A stretch of DNA of 64,000 nucleotides, from NCBI GenBank assembly GCA_014529385.2, contig CM043962.1, positions 40,774,598 to 40,838,597 of the forward strand, read 5' to 3'. How positions within the stretch are numbered: the first letter of the stretch is position 1; each line of letters starts with the position of its first letter. A program made the position numbers and the translations under genes. This document shows, piece after piece, positions 24,641 through 36,533 of this stretch. The notes beneath the pieces were generated by a model. It was not told where the DNA came from, searched no databases, and worked only from the letters and a program-made list of their open reading frames with translations. The DNA comes from Adiantum capillus-veneris. Its lineage: Eukaryota > Streptophyta > Polypodiopsida > Polypodiales > Pteridaceae.

Positions 24641-25586
24641 TGTTGCCAAGCTCCAAGGTTATCAATGGTGACAAAAAGAGTAGCTCTTTCATCTTCCTCA
24701 TCCAGCAAGGTAGGCTCTCCTACTGTAGCATAAGCTCTGGCTCCTCTACCTCTTCCTCTGCCTCGTCCTCTATTGCCTCTACCTCGCTCTTTGATTATTT
24801 TGTTGTTCTATCTGAGTCTGAGAAGTGGTTCCGGTAGCAACTCGGGGATTTTTCCCCTCAATACGTTGACTCCTGTAGTGTCCCATTCTATTGCATCCAT
24901 AGCATCTAATGTTTGGAAAAGTCTGCCCTATAGTGGCTGCAGAAGCGGACACTACCCTCTGTTGATTTCCTTGGTTATAATTTCCCCTTGCTCTTCCTCT
25001 AAAGTTATTGTAGTTGTAATAGATTCTGGCATGGGGGGTTTCCTTCAGCTGCAAGTGGTTTAGCTCTTAGAAGAGTGTCTTGAATAGAGATGGGTCTCAT
25101 AGCTTCCAAGCGGGTACTTAAAGATCTGTTTAGTCCCTGAAAGAAACGAGCAATATGTTGTTCCATAGTCATTGGTGGTGCGTAACATCGTAAAGACACA
25201 TATTTGGTGTAGTACTCTTTCAAAGTAATCCCTAATTGTTTGAGGGCGAAGAATTCATTCATTTTAATAGCTTGGTGAGCTGGAGGAAGATATCTTTCTT
25301 TCATTAATGCCTGCTTCATTCTTTCCCAGGAGGGACTAATGGAAGGGTTATCTCTACAGTATTGTTTCCACCAGAGTTTGGCATCTCCGGTGAGTCGAAA
25401 CATTCCTAACATTGCCTGATTTTCTGAAGCAGTTCCTGCTGCCAAGAAATAATCATCCATGGCGTCGAGCCAGGATTTGGCATCAGGTTCTAAGTTGGTT
25501 CCTTCTACCTTGAAAGTTGGGAGTTGAACTTGTTTTAACAGTAGTTTCTTTTCCTGGGTGGGAGTATAGAGAATTTTTGCATTTCC
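24640..25586 (-). pseudogene. E1 Gag (candidate exon 3)
   Basis: From a candidate acceptor at 25587 the frame reads through the Gag core: SWLDAMDDYFLAAGT, FRLTGDAKLWWKQYC, ARFFQGLNRSLSTRLEAM. Near 25040 a frameshift moves to another frame with an RG-rich stretch and a zinc knuckle, CYGCNRMGHYRSQR, whose fourth ligand is Arg instead of Cys. A further shift precedes GEPTLLDEEDERATLF, and then the fusion to the pol remnant. The Gag would form the capsid and bind RNA; this copy is broken by two shifts. There is no in-frame ATG near the start, consistent with upstream exons. Confidence 0.8.
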
Positions 25587-25845
25587 CTGAGTTTGAAATT
25601 AATGAAAATCTTTTAATGATTACACTACTTTTGTTTTGTCATGTAAGTTTTCTAATCTATATACTTTTAAAAAACTGAAAATAGAAATCTGACAATCATT
25701 ATCACCATCTTACTTAAACTACACAAGCATGTCATAAAACCATGGTACATACAAAGGTTAATACAACACTGATGCATACTATGTACAAGATGGACTCATA
25801 CTGTATACAATGTGTAATTCTCTAAATCAACATCCTCTTCACCAC

Positions 25846-26292
25846 TGGTGGGTCTGATAGGGGATCAAAAAATATGACATCTTTTGGTCCCCTAAATTTT
25901 GGGCCTACCCTCATGGGCCTGATCCTACTGGGGTATATTACTTTGGCTACTTGATCATATACCCACTAATTTTGTGACGCTTCTACCCCATCTATAATAA
26001 TGGTATGATCTGGATCTTCAGTCCCACTGAAAAAGAAAACTTCGATGGTCCGAAGTGTTTCTGCCCACTTGAGTCTTTTCAGATTGAGTGCCAACCCTTC
26101 TACCTGTCCCGCATCAATCACGAAAATTCCGCCAAACTGTGACCAGCTGATTCTCCATGTAGGAGGAGGGAAAAACATTACATCTAACAATTGCATGATG
26201 CTCTTGCGAAGTACAAAGTTATTGGAGCTGCAAGAAGCCTCGAACATGATGTTGAAAATCACAAACTTTTGGTAAGCTTGGCGGATATTTTC
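25846..26292 (-). pseudogene. E1 upstream frame (candidate exon 2, unrecognised domain)
   Basis: It opens at a splice-acceptor-like site (aatacag|gaaaat, exon base 26292) and reads QAYQKFVIFNIMFEAS, then SWSQFGGIFVIDAGQ, LKRLKWAETLRTIEVFFF, an in-frame TAG, and WVYDQVAKVIYPSRIRPM. It ends at a donor candidate, cca|gtggtg (25846/25845). Aligned by eye, the frame is clearly homologous to 37663-38124 of E2, including the part past the stop, so it encoded protein in the ancestor. I do not recognise the fold; it is neither Gag core nor protease. It sits between the PBS and Gag. Confidence 0.65.
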
Positions 26293-27430
26293 CTGTATTC
26301 ATAGGAAAATTCTCATTTCACATTATACTATAATTAAAAATACAATATAACTTGTGCTTATTTTTTCAACTTTTATCCTCCTAAGGTCAGGACCTTATTA
26401 AACCATGCTCTATTACCACTTGTAAGGTCCCCAATCCCGCCGACACCAAAAACGAGATGGTGCCATTTACGGGTCTCTAGGCCTACTAAAGTCAGAGTCC
26501 TTAAACAAGAAAAATTCCAAGGAATTCACCCTTATCATTGACAATGGTTTAGGTTTATAGCCCTAGAAAGAGACCTAGTCCTGTCTCGCATTGGAAACGG
26601 GACCATTTAAAAAAATTTCCAACCCTATGACTTCATCATTCAGATTATGGTTTCCTTAGCCAACGCTTTTTTTCCCCTAACATATGTTAGGGCACAGCCG
26701 TTGGTGGATTCCTCTTCCAAGTGAAGAAGTTTCTAAATGTTTTAGCGCACAAGAATGGATAGTTACCTAACTAATCAGGTCCACACGTCCATGATTGACA
26801 ACCTTAGTCAATCCCTACTTACCACCCCGTACTCACACATGATTTCTGTGTTGTTTAATTACTACCACATTCTTTTCACAATTAAAACAATGATTACTTT
26901 TAACTTTGACAACTGCATTTCATTAAAACAACCTTTGAAAACAGTATTGAAGACATTCTTTCAGCAAACAAACATCTTTAGACTTAAGACAAGGTACTTT
27001 CATTCTGAAGTATCTCTAACCAGTACTGGCTTGTCTCAAGACCACCTATATAGGAGTGGAAAAACGGCACCCATTCCTTATTTATAAAAATTGGGGTGGA
27101 AAAAGCCATCACCCAAAGTCCGGGCGTCCATACGCCAACCAGCTGTCCATACAACCGGGTGGTTCCTCTAGGATAAACTTGAAAGTAATATCCACAAACA
27201 CAAACAAGCACGGGGTAAAGACTCCACGCGTGCCGAGGAAACCGACTCGTCCATGATGGTATCGCCATCATTACTCATTACCATTTCTTTCCTATTTACA
27301 ATCATTGCTCGTTGGTTTCGTGGAAGTTACCTTCCATTTACAGCCAGTTTATCCTTCCTAACCTTACGTATGCAATGTTAACTTAAAAATGAACTTTAAA
27401 AGATTTTAAGTGAACAAAATAGAAATCCAC

Positions 27431-27591
27431 CTGGGACTAATCGTCCACGTGCAGTGGGGCGGGAGCCCGTAGACTTTCCTCCGTTGGCCTATGGCTAGGC
27501 CCAGCCTCATGGTCATTAGTGGCCTTGTTTCTTTTGTTACTAACATCGTCTTCCTCGGTAAGAGGTTTCCCTTGGTTCTCTTTGGAGCCAT
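27431..27591 (-). pseudogene. E1 candidate Gag exon 1 inside the 5' LTR
   Basis: It starts ATGGCTCCAAAGAGAACC and ends at a donor, gtcccag|gtggat (27431/27430). The 3' LTR copy (21154-20993) is exactly 162 nt, 54 codons, phase 0. The 5' LTR copy has lost one base near codon 6 and is frameshifted, so this insertion could not make a proper Gag by this route. It shares MAPKRT and NDHEAG-type sequence with the exon in E2. The spacing from the TATA element to the ATG is about 1.27 kb. Confidence 0.6.
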
Positions 27592-28864
27592 GTCGGCAAC
27601 CTTATACAAAGACTTAATCGATTAGAAGTTTAATTGAATAATCTTCTTTTTTCTTTTTTATCCAAAAATAAGGATTTTTGGAGTAAGTAGGTATCTTTAA
27701 TAATCAATTTGATGAGATATTCCTTTTGTAAGTTATTTATGCTATAAGTAATTTCCCATAATTATCATTTAATTTGGGAAGCCCTTTAACTAGGTTTATC
27801 CTTAGTTTATATTCTATTTTAGCCTTAGTAAAATATAAATTTCTATCGGCTAATGGATTAATCACCCTAAATTGTAATTGAATATGTTCTATCTTTAGGA
27901 ATTTTCATAAATTTCATTTATAACCTTTCCCTCCTATACTTATGGTCTAATTTAGGCAGAATTTTACTGATAGTAATTTGTTACACCAACCATTTATGGT
28001 GAGGTAATTTTTCCCACCCTTCAATAGTGATTTTGGACCTTAGGTATTTATTTGGTAATTAGATAAATTCATTTACTAATTTTCTTTCTCTATTTTATAC
28101 GCAAAATTGGTTACTTTTATTGAAGATAAATACCTAAACTATTTATCCAAAGTTGAGATATTTATCACGGATTCCTCAAGGTTTTTTCTACCTTTGATAT
28201 TTATATCAAAGGTTTTTGGATTAATTTACTATATTTCCCCTTTTATTGTTTCTTAAAAATATTGTAATTTTATTAGGATAATTAGTTAAACTAATTATCT
28301 GACAGTAACATAATTATCACGAGTTTCCTAAGGTGTAATTTACTTATGATAAATAACTCAAAACATTTTGAATCAATTTGATTATTTTTCCCTTTAATTT
28401 TCTCTAAAAGAACAGTGTAATTTTTCATAATTAATTATGAAAATTACTCAAAAAATTATAAGATAATTTTCCTAGCTTAATGATTGTCTAATTCAGCTCT
28501 AATAATTACCTCAATCTAATATAAACTTAATTAATATATTTTCCATTAATTTATGATTAATTTGGATAATTTCAGTCCTAATATGATAGAATAATTAATT
28601 AGCTTAATATTCCCAAGCTTAATTACAACAATCAGCAGAGAATATTCAAATAAAAGAGGATTTATGAGTATACATAGGCCTAATCTTTAATTTATTAAGA
28701 AAATAGGTTAATCTAGCCTTGCTAATTAAGAAGGATTAGGCTAATTACCGTTTAAGTTAATCAATTAAAGCTTAATCTCTAGTGAATTTTACATAGCGGT
28801 CTCTCTAGATGAGAGAGAGTGTGTCAAGGCTCCGAGTCTAAATTTTTATGAAGGGAAGGGGGTC

Positions 28865-28874
28865 TTGTTATAGT
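28865..28874 (-). promoter_or_regulatory. Mutated TATA box of E1 5' LTR
   Basis: It reads ACTATAACAAGA on the minus strand, against ACTATAAAAAGA in the 3' LTR. It lies about 1.27 kb upstream of the exon 1 ATG, the same spacing as in E2. Confidence 0.55.
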
Positions 28875-29345
28875 TTTTCTAGGCCCTGGGCTGTTCCTGG
28901 CAGGTTTTGACACCCCAAGCAAGCCCCCAGCTTGAAGATGGCACCAACTGCTGCTATATTAGTCTTTGGCAGGTTTCCCCTAGCTCCACACTGCCCCCAT
29001 ACCTTCCAAAATCGATTTTGGTTGATTTTATTGATTTCTAATGATGAAAATTGGAATATCAGTTAATTCTAGAACCTTAGGATAAGAAAATCTTTGTTAA
29101 TAATTATTACTTAAACCATCCAATTTTTATTAACTAATTGAATTCCTAGTGTAACCTTCCAGGGCCTGTAACTTTTTCAGTTTTTATTGGATTCTGATTC
29201 TGAAAATTACTAACCATAGTAAAGCTCTGCTTATGATTCCAAAAATACCAATATTAGCCATGATTGAATCCTTCAACAGTGGTTTTCATATTAATTTTAC
29301 AAGCTTTGTACAATTTTTAAGGTTTCGAAAACTGGAAACCTTACA

Positions 29346-31699
29346 AGTTTGAAGGTGCTCTCCAAAGAGTCTATCCACAAATATGTAAACAAGTTTTGGG
29401 ATTTACATCCCAAGGCTACTGTCTTTCAAAAGATCGACTTCGCCGAGAAAAAGTAATAATTTTGTGTGGGATTACCTGAAGATATGACCGAGTACGTCAA
29501 CTCACAAAGGCTTGGTTATATCAGTGAAGTAATCCACCACACTATGGTTGCTTCACGCATCACATTCCAACAAGGGGCTAGAAGGAATGCCAAGCTCATG
29601 GAAAGCAAAGACAAAAGTGATGCAAAGGGGAAAAACAATGCCCAAAATTCTTCCCAAGGCAATTTCAACAACAACAATTGGTCCAAGGAGAAGGGAGTTT
29701 ACAAAGATAAAAATAAACTCTCTCCTGAAAAGCTTGAAGCTTTTCGAAAGGACCACAAATTTTTTAAGTGTGGTGAGCAAGGACATGGCTATCATTCTTG
29801 CCCCAAGAGAAATGCCCACAATGAGACTCCTAGAGCTTCCATGATCGAAGCTCCAAAAGAGGATTCTCATTGCAAAGGATCACCTCTCTCCTATTCTTAG
29901 GGAAAAGTAAGGGAGCATGATTCCTTCATCTTGTTTCACCTTGGCTCTACTCACAACTTCATATCAACAGAGTTGGCCACTAAGTTGGGCATTCGAGCTT
30001 TCAAGATAGGTGATACTATAACTTCTGATGGAGATTTCAAGGAACAGCAAGCTTTCATTACTCCCTTGATTGGGAAGTTGACGCTTCATGTCCAAAGCTA
30101 GTCGACAAAGAAGATTTTTTCATCTTTCCTCTCCAACACTAGGGGCACCATGGTTCAACCACATGACTGCCAACATGAAGTTCCCTGAAAGGGAGAATCT
30201 ACTTCACCTAAATGGAAAAGAGCATGCATATAGATGCTAGTGAGTCTAGTCATACTATACCACTTGTAAATTCACTTGCTTTTGATAAGTCAAAGAAAAG
30301 CTTAGTTTATGCGTACATGATTTTTGTCAAAGAGTCTCTAAATGATGCTAATGTTTTAACAAAGTAAAGTGTTAAAAATCAAGAATAATTAGACTTGTCT
30401 AATTTTCTAAATGGATTCCAAGGTGTGTTCATTGATGATATCCCTATGGACTTACCTCCAAAATGAGGAGATGATGACCATCGAATTGAGCTCCTACCAG
30501 GAATATCACTGCCTAACAAGCCTCCTTATCGAGTTTCCAAAGCTCAACAAGAGGAGATCATGAGGCAAGTACAATTGGTAGACAAAAGTATGGTGAGGCC
30601 TAGGGGCCTCTCCCTTTTGTTCTCCAATCCTTTTAGTGAAAAAGAAAGATGGTACATACCACATGCATGTGGACTATCGAGCGCTAAACCATATCAGTAT
30701 CAAATACATATTCTTTGTACCACGGCGGGTAGAAGATCTGTTTGATAAGCTACAAGGTTTGACTAACTTTAGTAGGATTGATCTCAAAAGTGGCTATCAT
30801 CAAATCAGGATAGCAACGGAATATATCCTAAAGACCGCATTCTGTACAATGTTTGGTCTTTATGAATATCTAGTCATGCCTTTTTCCTTGACTAATGCAC
30901 CGGCCATATTCAATTTTCTGATGGAGTTAATATTTAGACCCTACCACAACTCCAAGTCCTTGGAGGAGCACAAGAAACATCTCCATGTAATTTTTCAAGC
31001 TTTGAGGGAGAACAAGCTTTTTATCAATCAAAAGAAGAGCGAATTTTTCCTTCAAGAGATTCAATACGTAGGTCACATTATCTCTCAAGATGGTATCTGT
31101 ATGGATCCATCAAAGTTGGAGGTAATAAAAGCATGGCCTAATCCAAGGAATCTACATGAGCTAAGAAGCTTTATTGGTAGTGTGCATACTATAGACGCTT
31201 CATAGCAAAATTCTCTCAAATAGCAGGACCATGCATGACTTAACAAAGAAGAAAGTTAAGTACTCATGGACTGCTCAAGAGAAAAATTCTTTTGACAAGC
31301 TCAAAGAGAAGCTTATCTCCCAACCAATCCTTATGCTTCCGAATCTCCCAAATCCATTTGAGGTCCAATGTGATGCTTATGGTGATTTCCTTGGAGCAGT
31401 TTTGCTTCAAGAAGGGCATGCCATAGCATATGAGAATTGAAGGCTCAATGCCAATGAGCATGTCTTGGGCATATACGAAAAATAGATTTTAGTTGTTCTA
31501 CATGCCCTAGACACATGGAAGCACTATCTTTTGGGGACTCCATTTATTTTGCGAACAGACCACAAAAGTCCCAAGTACTTCATGACGCAAACCAAGCTCT
31601 CCGACAAACAAATGAGGTGGGAAAATTTAGTTTCACAATTTTATTTTCATATTTCTCACATTACTGGTAAGGATAATCAAGTAGCCGATACACTTTCAG
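29346..31699 (+). pseudogene. Old gypsy element, fragment 2: Gag end, protease, RT, RNase H
   Basis: This continues Gag from 19896. The frame 29466-29900 reads LPEDMTEYVNSQRL and then FKCGEQGHGYHSCPKRN, a zinc knuckle whose first Cys is Phe. A broken protease follows (STHNFISTELATKLGI, 29940-30000), with the catalytic Asp position read as His (FHLGS). RT (30450-31205) has VSKAQQEEIMRQV, DYRALN, FSRIDLKSGYHQIRIA and LYEYLVMPFSLTNAPA. About 15 residues including the catalytic FDD box are missing in frame between IFRPYH and NSKSLEEHK. RNase H-like connection sequence (PFEVQCDAYGDFLGAVLLQ, 31231-31440) runs to QVADTLS at 31699, where E2 interrupts. Several stops are present. Confidence 0.88.
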
Positions 31700-34600
31700 T
31701 GTGAGGTCCCTACCCCTAGTCGAGAGGAGCGGAGTACCTTTGATAGGTCTCCAATCCTGAGAAGGAAAAACCAACGGACATTGCCTTAGCTACTACGTAG
31801 CCACGGGCATGAACCGTTAGTGAAGGATTGGTTCTATCTCGCTATGGCGGAGCGTGACCACCATAAACCTATCTAAAAACTATCTATAATCAATTATACC
31901 TAAAAGTATAAATCTTAGAGTGACCAACCTCTGCGCTTTTTTCCCCATGTTTCAGAAGCACAGCCGCCAAGGTTTGTCTCTTTTAAGATTTATGACTAAA
32001 AAAAAAATTCTAGCGTTGGAAAGTTACCCGACTCATCGGGTCCACCCGTCCATAGAATGATACCGTCGGGGTATCATTCTCCCACTTTCCACACCACACT
32101 CACCCTTCTTTTGTTATCTAATTACTACCACACTATTTAAACATGCATGTTCCATTACTTTATTTATGATACTGGTTCGTTAAAACAGCCCTTCAAACAG
32201 TATTACAAACAATTGTCAAACAAGAAGTCGTCCAATTAAACCAACAACCCTTGGATTAGGTTCACTCAAGAATCTCTACTGGCGCTATTATGTCCGATCG
32301 GTGTATACATTATTCATAAAAACCCTTGTCCTCATGAGCGTCCCATACCTCTCGACAAGTACTCGTTGTGCTAATCTAGACGTACTCCCGTCACAGCAAC
32401 AACGGTGCCAATCTGGGCGTCATCCTCACGCCACGGCAAAACAAAACTGCAGTATCCAGCTGGGCTAATCTGGGTGTACTCCCACCACAGCATCAGTGGT
32501 GCCATCCTGGGCGTCATCTCACGCCTCGGCAACTGCCACATAATACCAGCGCTAATAAGTAGAGATACTTGAGAAAAACCATACCGAAGGTTTTGGACAA
32601 ACATTCTTTCCTATAGCAACCAGTTTAACCAGACAATCTTTCCTACTTGTCAAACATATGACGCGTTTCTTGGGGTTAAGCGCCGTGGTTTCGGTCCGTG
32701 TTTTCTTTTCATAAGGTAAATAATATATTCATATGGTCTCGCATATGCAATGATGCATAACTTGAGACTGCAATACTAACCTGTACCATAGCTCCGATTG
32801 GTCCGATTGGTGGAGACATAGCATTTTCCGCAAGGATTCCACCGTTACTTGTACCAGCTTCATGATTATTAGTGCCTTGTGTTCGAGTACGCTTTGGAGC
32901 CATTTTTTTGTACTACACTTATGTTATACACTTAGAACTTTAAATTAGTCAATTTTCATAGTAATCTCCTTGTTTTCAAAGAGAGTCTGTAATTTGAATC
33001 CTCGCCAACTCGGATTCACACTTAGTGTTGTTGTTCTACATCTAATTTCTATACACCAAATATTTGCTAATCTTAATTAATAGATTAAGTGTGTAAATTA
33101 TGAGTGAAAGTTTAGGAATGTATTACTTTTATGCATGACATTTCTAATCCAATTCTAACTTCAATTCTATACTTCAACTAAATCAATTTTTAGTATTATT
33201 CAAAATTCTATTTAACCTAATTGACAATATCATTGGTGAATGAGAATTTCATCATGTATGATAAGAATATGATGAGTTCTCTTATGTATTAACTTTCAAT
33301 TAACAATATATAAGTTAATAGTGAAGATGTACTAACTAGAGAGAATAGGTATACTTAGAGAGATTAGAGTAAGAGAAAACATACACACACATCTTTTCTA
33401 AAGTTAATTGATTCTTCCTATTCATTAGAAAGATTAGAGTAAAAGAGAACACACACACATACTTTTCTAAAGATAATTGAATCTCACCAATCTATTAGAG
33501 AGATTAGAGTAAAAGATAACACACACACACACACACACATCCTTCTTAAATCTAATTGAATCTTACTAATCTATTAGAAGATTAGAGTAATAGATAGCAC
33601 ACACACACACACATAACTAATTGAATCTTACTAATCTATTAGAGAGATTAGAGTAAGAGATAGCACACACACACACACATAACTAATTGAATCTTACTAA
33701 TCCATTAGAGATTAGAGTAAGAGATAGCACACATACACATAGCTAATTGAATCTTACTAATCTATTAGAGAGTTTAGAGTAAAAGATAGCACACACGCAC
33801 ACACACATCTAATTGAATCTTACTAATCTATTAGAGATTAGAGTAAGAGATAACACACATACACATAACTAATTGAATCTTACTAATCTATTAGAGATTA
33901 GAGTAATAGATAGCACACACACACACATAACTAATTGAATCTTACTAATCTATTAGAGATTAGAGTAAGAGATAGCCCACATACACACATATCCTTCTTA
34001 AAACTAATTGAATGCTCAATTAATACACACCTTATTAGTCCACTAGAGTTTTTGCTCTCTTAGTGGTTTGTGGACGCCTTCTCTCTAAGAGAAGTGGCAG
34101 CACTTCGTGAGCGCTATAGAGGCAATCTCTATGCCTAAAGTGTGAGCATGGATGCTCTATTTATAGCAGAAAGAAAAACGTCCAACTTTTTTTTTTATTA
34201 TTTAATTTTTTTAAATAAAAAAATAATTTTTTTTATTTTTTTATTTTTTTTTATAAAAACCATATCCGCGTTTTTGGTACCCCTGTGGTACCCATGAGCT
34301 TAACCACTTTGTCATTATCATCAAAAGATAAGGCCACTCCTTTCCATGTGATAGTGTGTCCCACTTCGTCCCCTCCTATGTGCCTTCATTTGTCATCCCT
34401 ATGTATTATTTTATTTATTTCCTTGATGATAATTTACTTTACATTTTTAAGTTAAACTTTACAGTCTTATATTAACTTTACAGTACTAAAAGAAAATTCT
34501 ACAATCAGTAAATAAGTCTTGCAATAAGTTAGTTAGTGATTCATATAGCTAAACATGCCAGAATTTTGTAGCGTAAATTTTAAATTCTAGGTTTTCTCAA

Positions 34601-34707
34601 CCTACGATTCATAATTTGAACTTGAATATCTTAAATAATGAGTGATGGTTAAAAAAATTCAATTGCGTAATAGAACTTGTGTGAAATTTGAAAGTAGAGA
34701 CCTTACA
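31700..34707 (-). repeat. E2 3' LTR
   Basis: Nearly identical to 38274-41298. It contains the TATAAATA element (34165-34158, minus), a CA-rich minisatellite (about 33340-33990) and a 3' copy of the 123-nt exon (32903-32781) ending at the same gttagt donor. Poly-T/A-rich sequence lies at 34183-34255. Confidence 0.95.
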
Positions 34708-34736
34708 ATCTCCCCAACTTAGAATTTGAGATGTCC

Positions 34737-36533
34737 TCATCTCAAGAACAGTGAAGGGTAATCCTTAAGAAGGGATGTCTCATCTTCCCAAGTAGCATCT
34801 GCTATAGGGAAATCCTTCCATAAGATAAGATGTTCTTTGATGGATCTATTCTTAAGCTTTCTCTCTCGAGTTTCTAGGATAGTATCAGGCTGGAGTTGTA
34901 GAACATCTTGAGCAGGTAAAATGATTTGCTCATCATCAAGGACATGGTCAGGGTTATATACATAAGGTTTTAACAGACTTACATGAAATACATCATGCAC
35001 TTTGAGATGAGAAGGGAGTTTTAGTATATAAGCTTGATCACTTACAACCTTGATTATTTCGTAAGGTCCACAATATCGGTAGCTAAGCTTCTTATACCTT
35101 CCGAGAGATAGATTGCTCTTTTTGGGCTTTACTCGTAAGAAAACTTTGTCACCTTCTTTGAAAATCCGATCAGATCTTTTTAAGTCGGCGTACTTCTTTT
35201 GTCGATCTTGAGCCGCTTGAATATCCCTTCGAATAGCTTTGGTTTGAGCTTCCATTTCTTCAAGCATTTTCTTTGAGGCTTCTACCCTTATAGTGGGGTC
35301 AGAAAAGTTAAGAGGTGATAAACATTCTTGACCATAAAGAGCATTAAAAGGTGTCATTCCAATACTTCTATGAGTAGAGGAATTGTATGCATACTCTACC
35401 AAGGGTAGGTATTGAATCCACTTGCGAGGTTCCCTATTGCAGTAGGCTCTAAGGATGTCTTCAATTACTTGATTAACTCTTTCAGTTTGGCCATCAGTTT
35501 GAGGATGATAAGCAGTACTAAAACATAATTGGGTTCCAATAGCTTGAAACAATGATACCCAAAACTTTGAAGTAAACTTGGCATCACGATCACTGACAAT
35601 CCTCTTGGGTAAACCATGAATTCTGAAAACCTCCTTTACAAACAGACGAGCAATATCTGAAGCTGTAAAGGTTGTCTTGACTGGGATTAAGTGAGCTACT
35701 TTAGTAAGCAAGTCGACTATGACCATGATTGAATCATAGCCAGCTTGGACAGAAGGAAACCCGGTGATAAAGTTACATTCCCATTTCATTTGTGGAATAT
35801 CTAAAGGATGTAATTTACCTGGCATCTTTAGTCTCTCTGCCTTAATCCTTTGACAAGACAAACACTGCTTGACATAGCGAAGGACATCACCCTTCATACC
35901 TTGCCAATAGTAACTTCTGCGAATTGCATTGATGGTTTTGGCATAACCTGGATGTCCTGAAGTTGGGCCATCATGTGCTTCATATAGGATAGCATTCCTT
36001 AGGGTAGAATCCTTAGGTATGCATAGTCGATTCCTATAGTAAGTTTTCCCATCTTCTAAGGAGTAATGTAGAGTTTTAGGCTCATTTGATGATACCCTCT
36101 CTTCACGTAGGATACTAGCAAGCATCTGGTAATCTGCATCTCTGACAGCAGCATAGGAGACCTTGTCTAAAATAGGGTTGTTAGCCATGGAAATTGCCCC
36201 TAGAAAAGCTTTACGGCTTAGGGCATCTGCCACAACATTATCCTTACCTGGTCTAAATTTAATATCAAAATCATATTCGTGCATGAGCTCTATCCATCTC
36301 CTCTGTCTCATATTAAGGTTAGGTTGGGTAAAAATCCACTTAAGACTCTTGTGATCTGTTACCAATTGGAATTTGCGTCCCAATAGATAATGTCTCCATA
36401 GCTTGAGAGCATGAATAACTGCTAGCAATTCTAAATCATGTGTAGCATAATTTACTTCATGAATCCTAAGCTTCCGAGAAGTATAAGCTACAGGCCTTCC
36501 TTCTTGAGTAAGGACTCCTCCTAATGCACTCTT
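34737..36533 (-). pseudogene. E2 truncated pol: RNase H, integrase, chromodomain
   Basis: The frame is open from 36530 to 34737. It begins inside RNase H (SALGGVLTQEGRPVAYTSRK, EVNYATHDLELLAVIHALK), overlapping the Gag stop in another frame. Then come the HHCC domain (GHPGYAKTI, CLSCQRIKAE), integrase, GPY-like sequence and a chromodomain (ILWKDFPIADATWEDE). The second Asp (IVSDRDAKF) and Glu (DGQTERVN) of the catalytic triad are present. The first Asp is lost: the sequence reads MKWECNFITGFP where the family has ...MDFITGLP, a deletion of three residues plus changes. Codons are otherwise intact for more than 590 residues. Confidence 0.85.

Larger units (their letters stand above)
19897..29345 (-). 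mobile_element. E1: nested Ty3/gypsy chromovirus lacking protease and RT
   Basis: It is a complete insertion, with 5-bp duplications AGTTT at 19892-19896 and 29346-29350 and termini TGTAAGGT/ACCTTACA. LTRs lie at 19897-22906 (3' LTR, 3010 bp) and 26421-29345 (5' LTR, 2925 bp). The PBS right beside the 5' LTR reads on the minus strand TGGTAATAGAGCATGG, a degenerate initiator-Met site. The polypurine tract is next to 22906 (minus: aagctggggtgat). The 3.5-kb internal region keeps an upstream unknown exon, Gag, and the end of RNase H joined to integrase and a chromodomain. Protease and RT are absent. It lies inside, and antisense to, an older gypsy element. Confidence 0.95.
26421..29345 (-). repeat. 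E1 5' LTR
   Basis: It starts TGTAAGGTCCCC and ends ACCTTACA, bordered on the left by the PBS and on the right by TSD AGTTT. The TATA element is mutated relative to the other LTR (minus: TATAACAAGA in place of TATAAAAAGA, 28874-28865), so this copy's promoter may be weak. It contains candidate Gag exon 1 (27591-27431). Confidence 0.93.

Noticed and set aside
32709-32903. Stand-alone 64-codon gene in the 3' LTR of E2
   Set aside because: It is the LTR duplicate of candidate exon 1 read through its splice donor; not an independent gene.
33340-33990. Regularly spaced repeats that could suggest a CRISPR-like array
   Set aside because: Units vary in length, spacers are (CA)n, the array is inside an LTR and duplicated in its partner, and the context is a plant genome.
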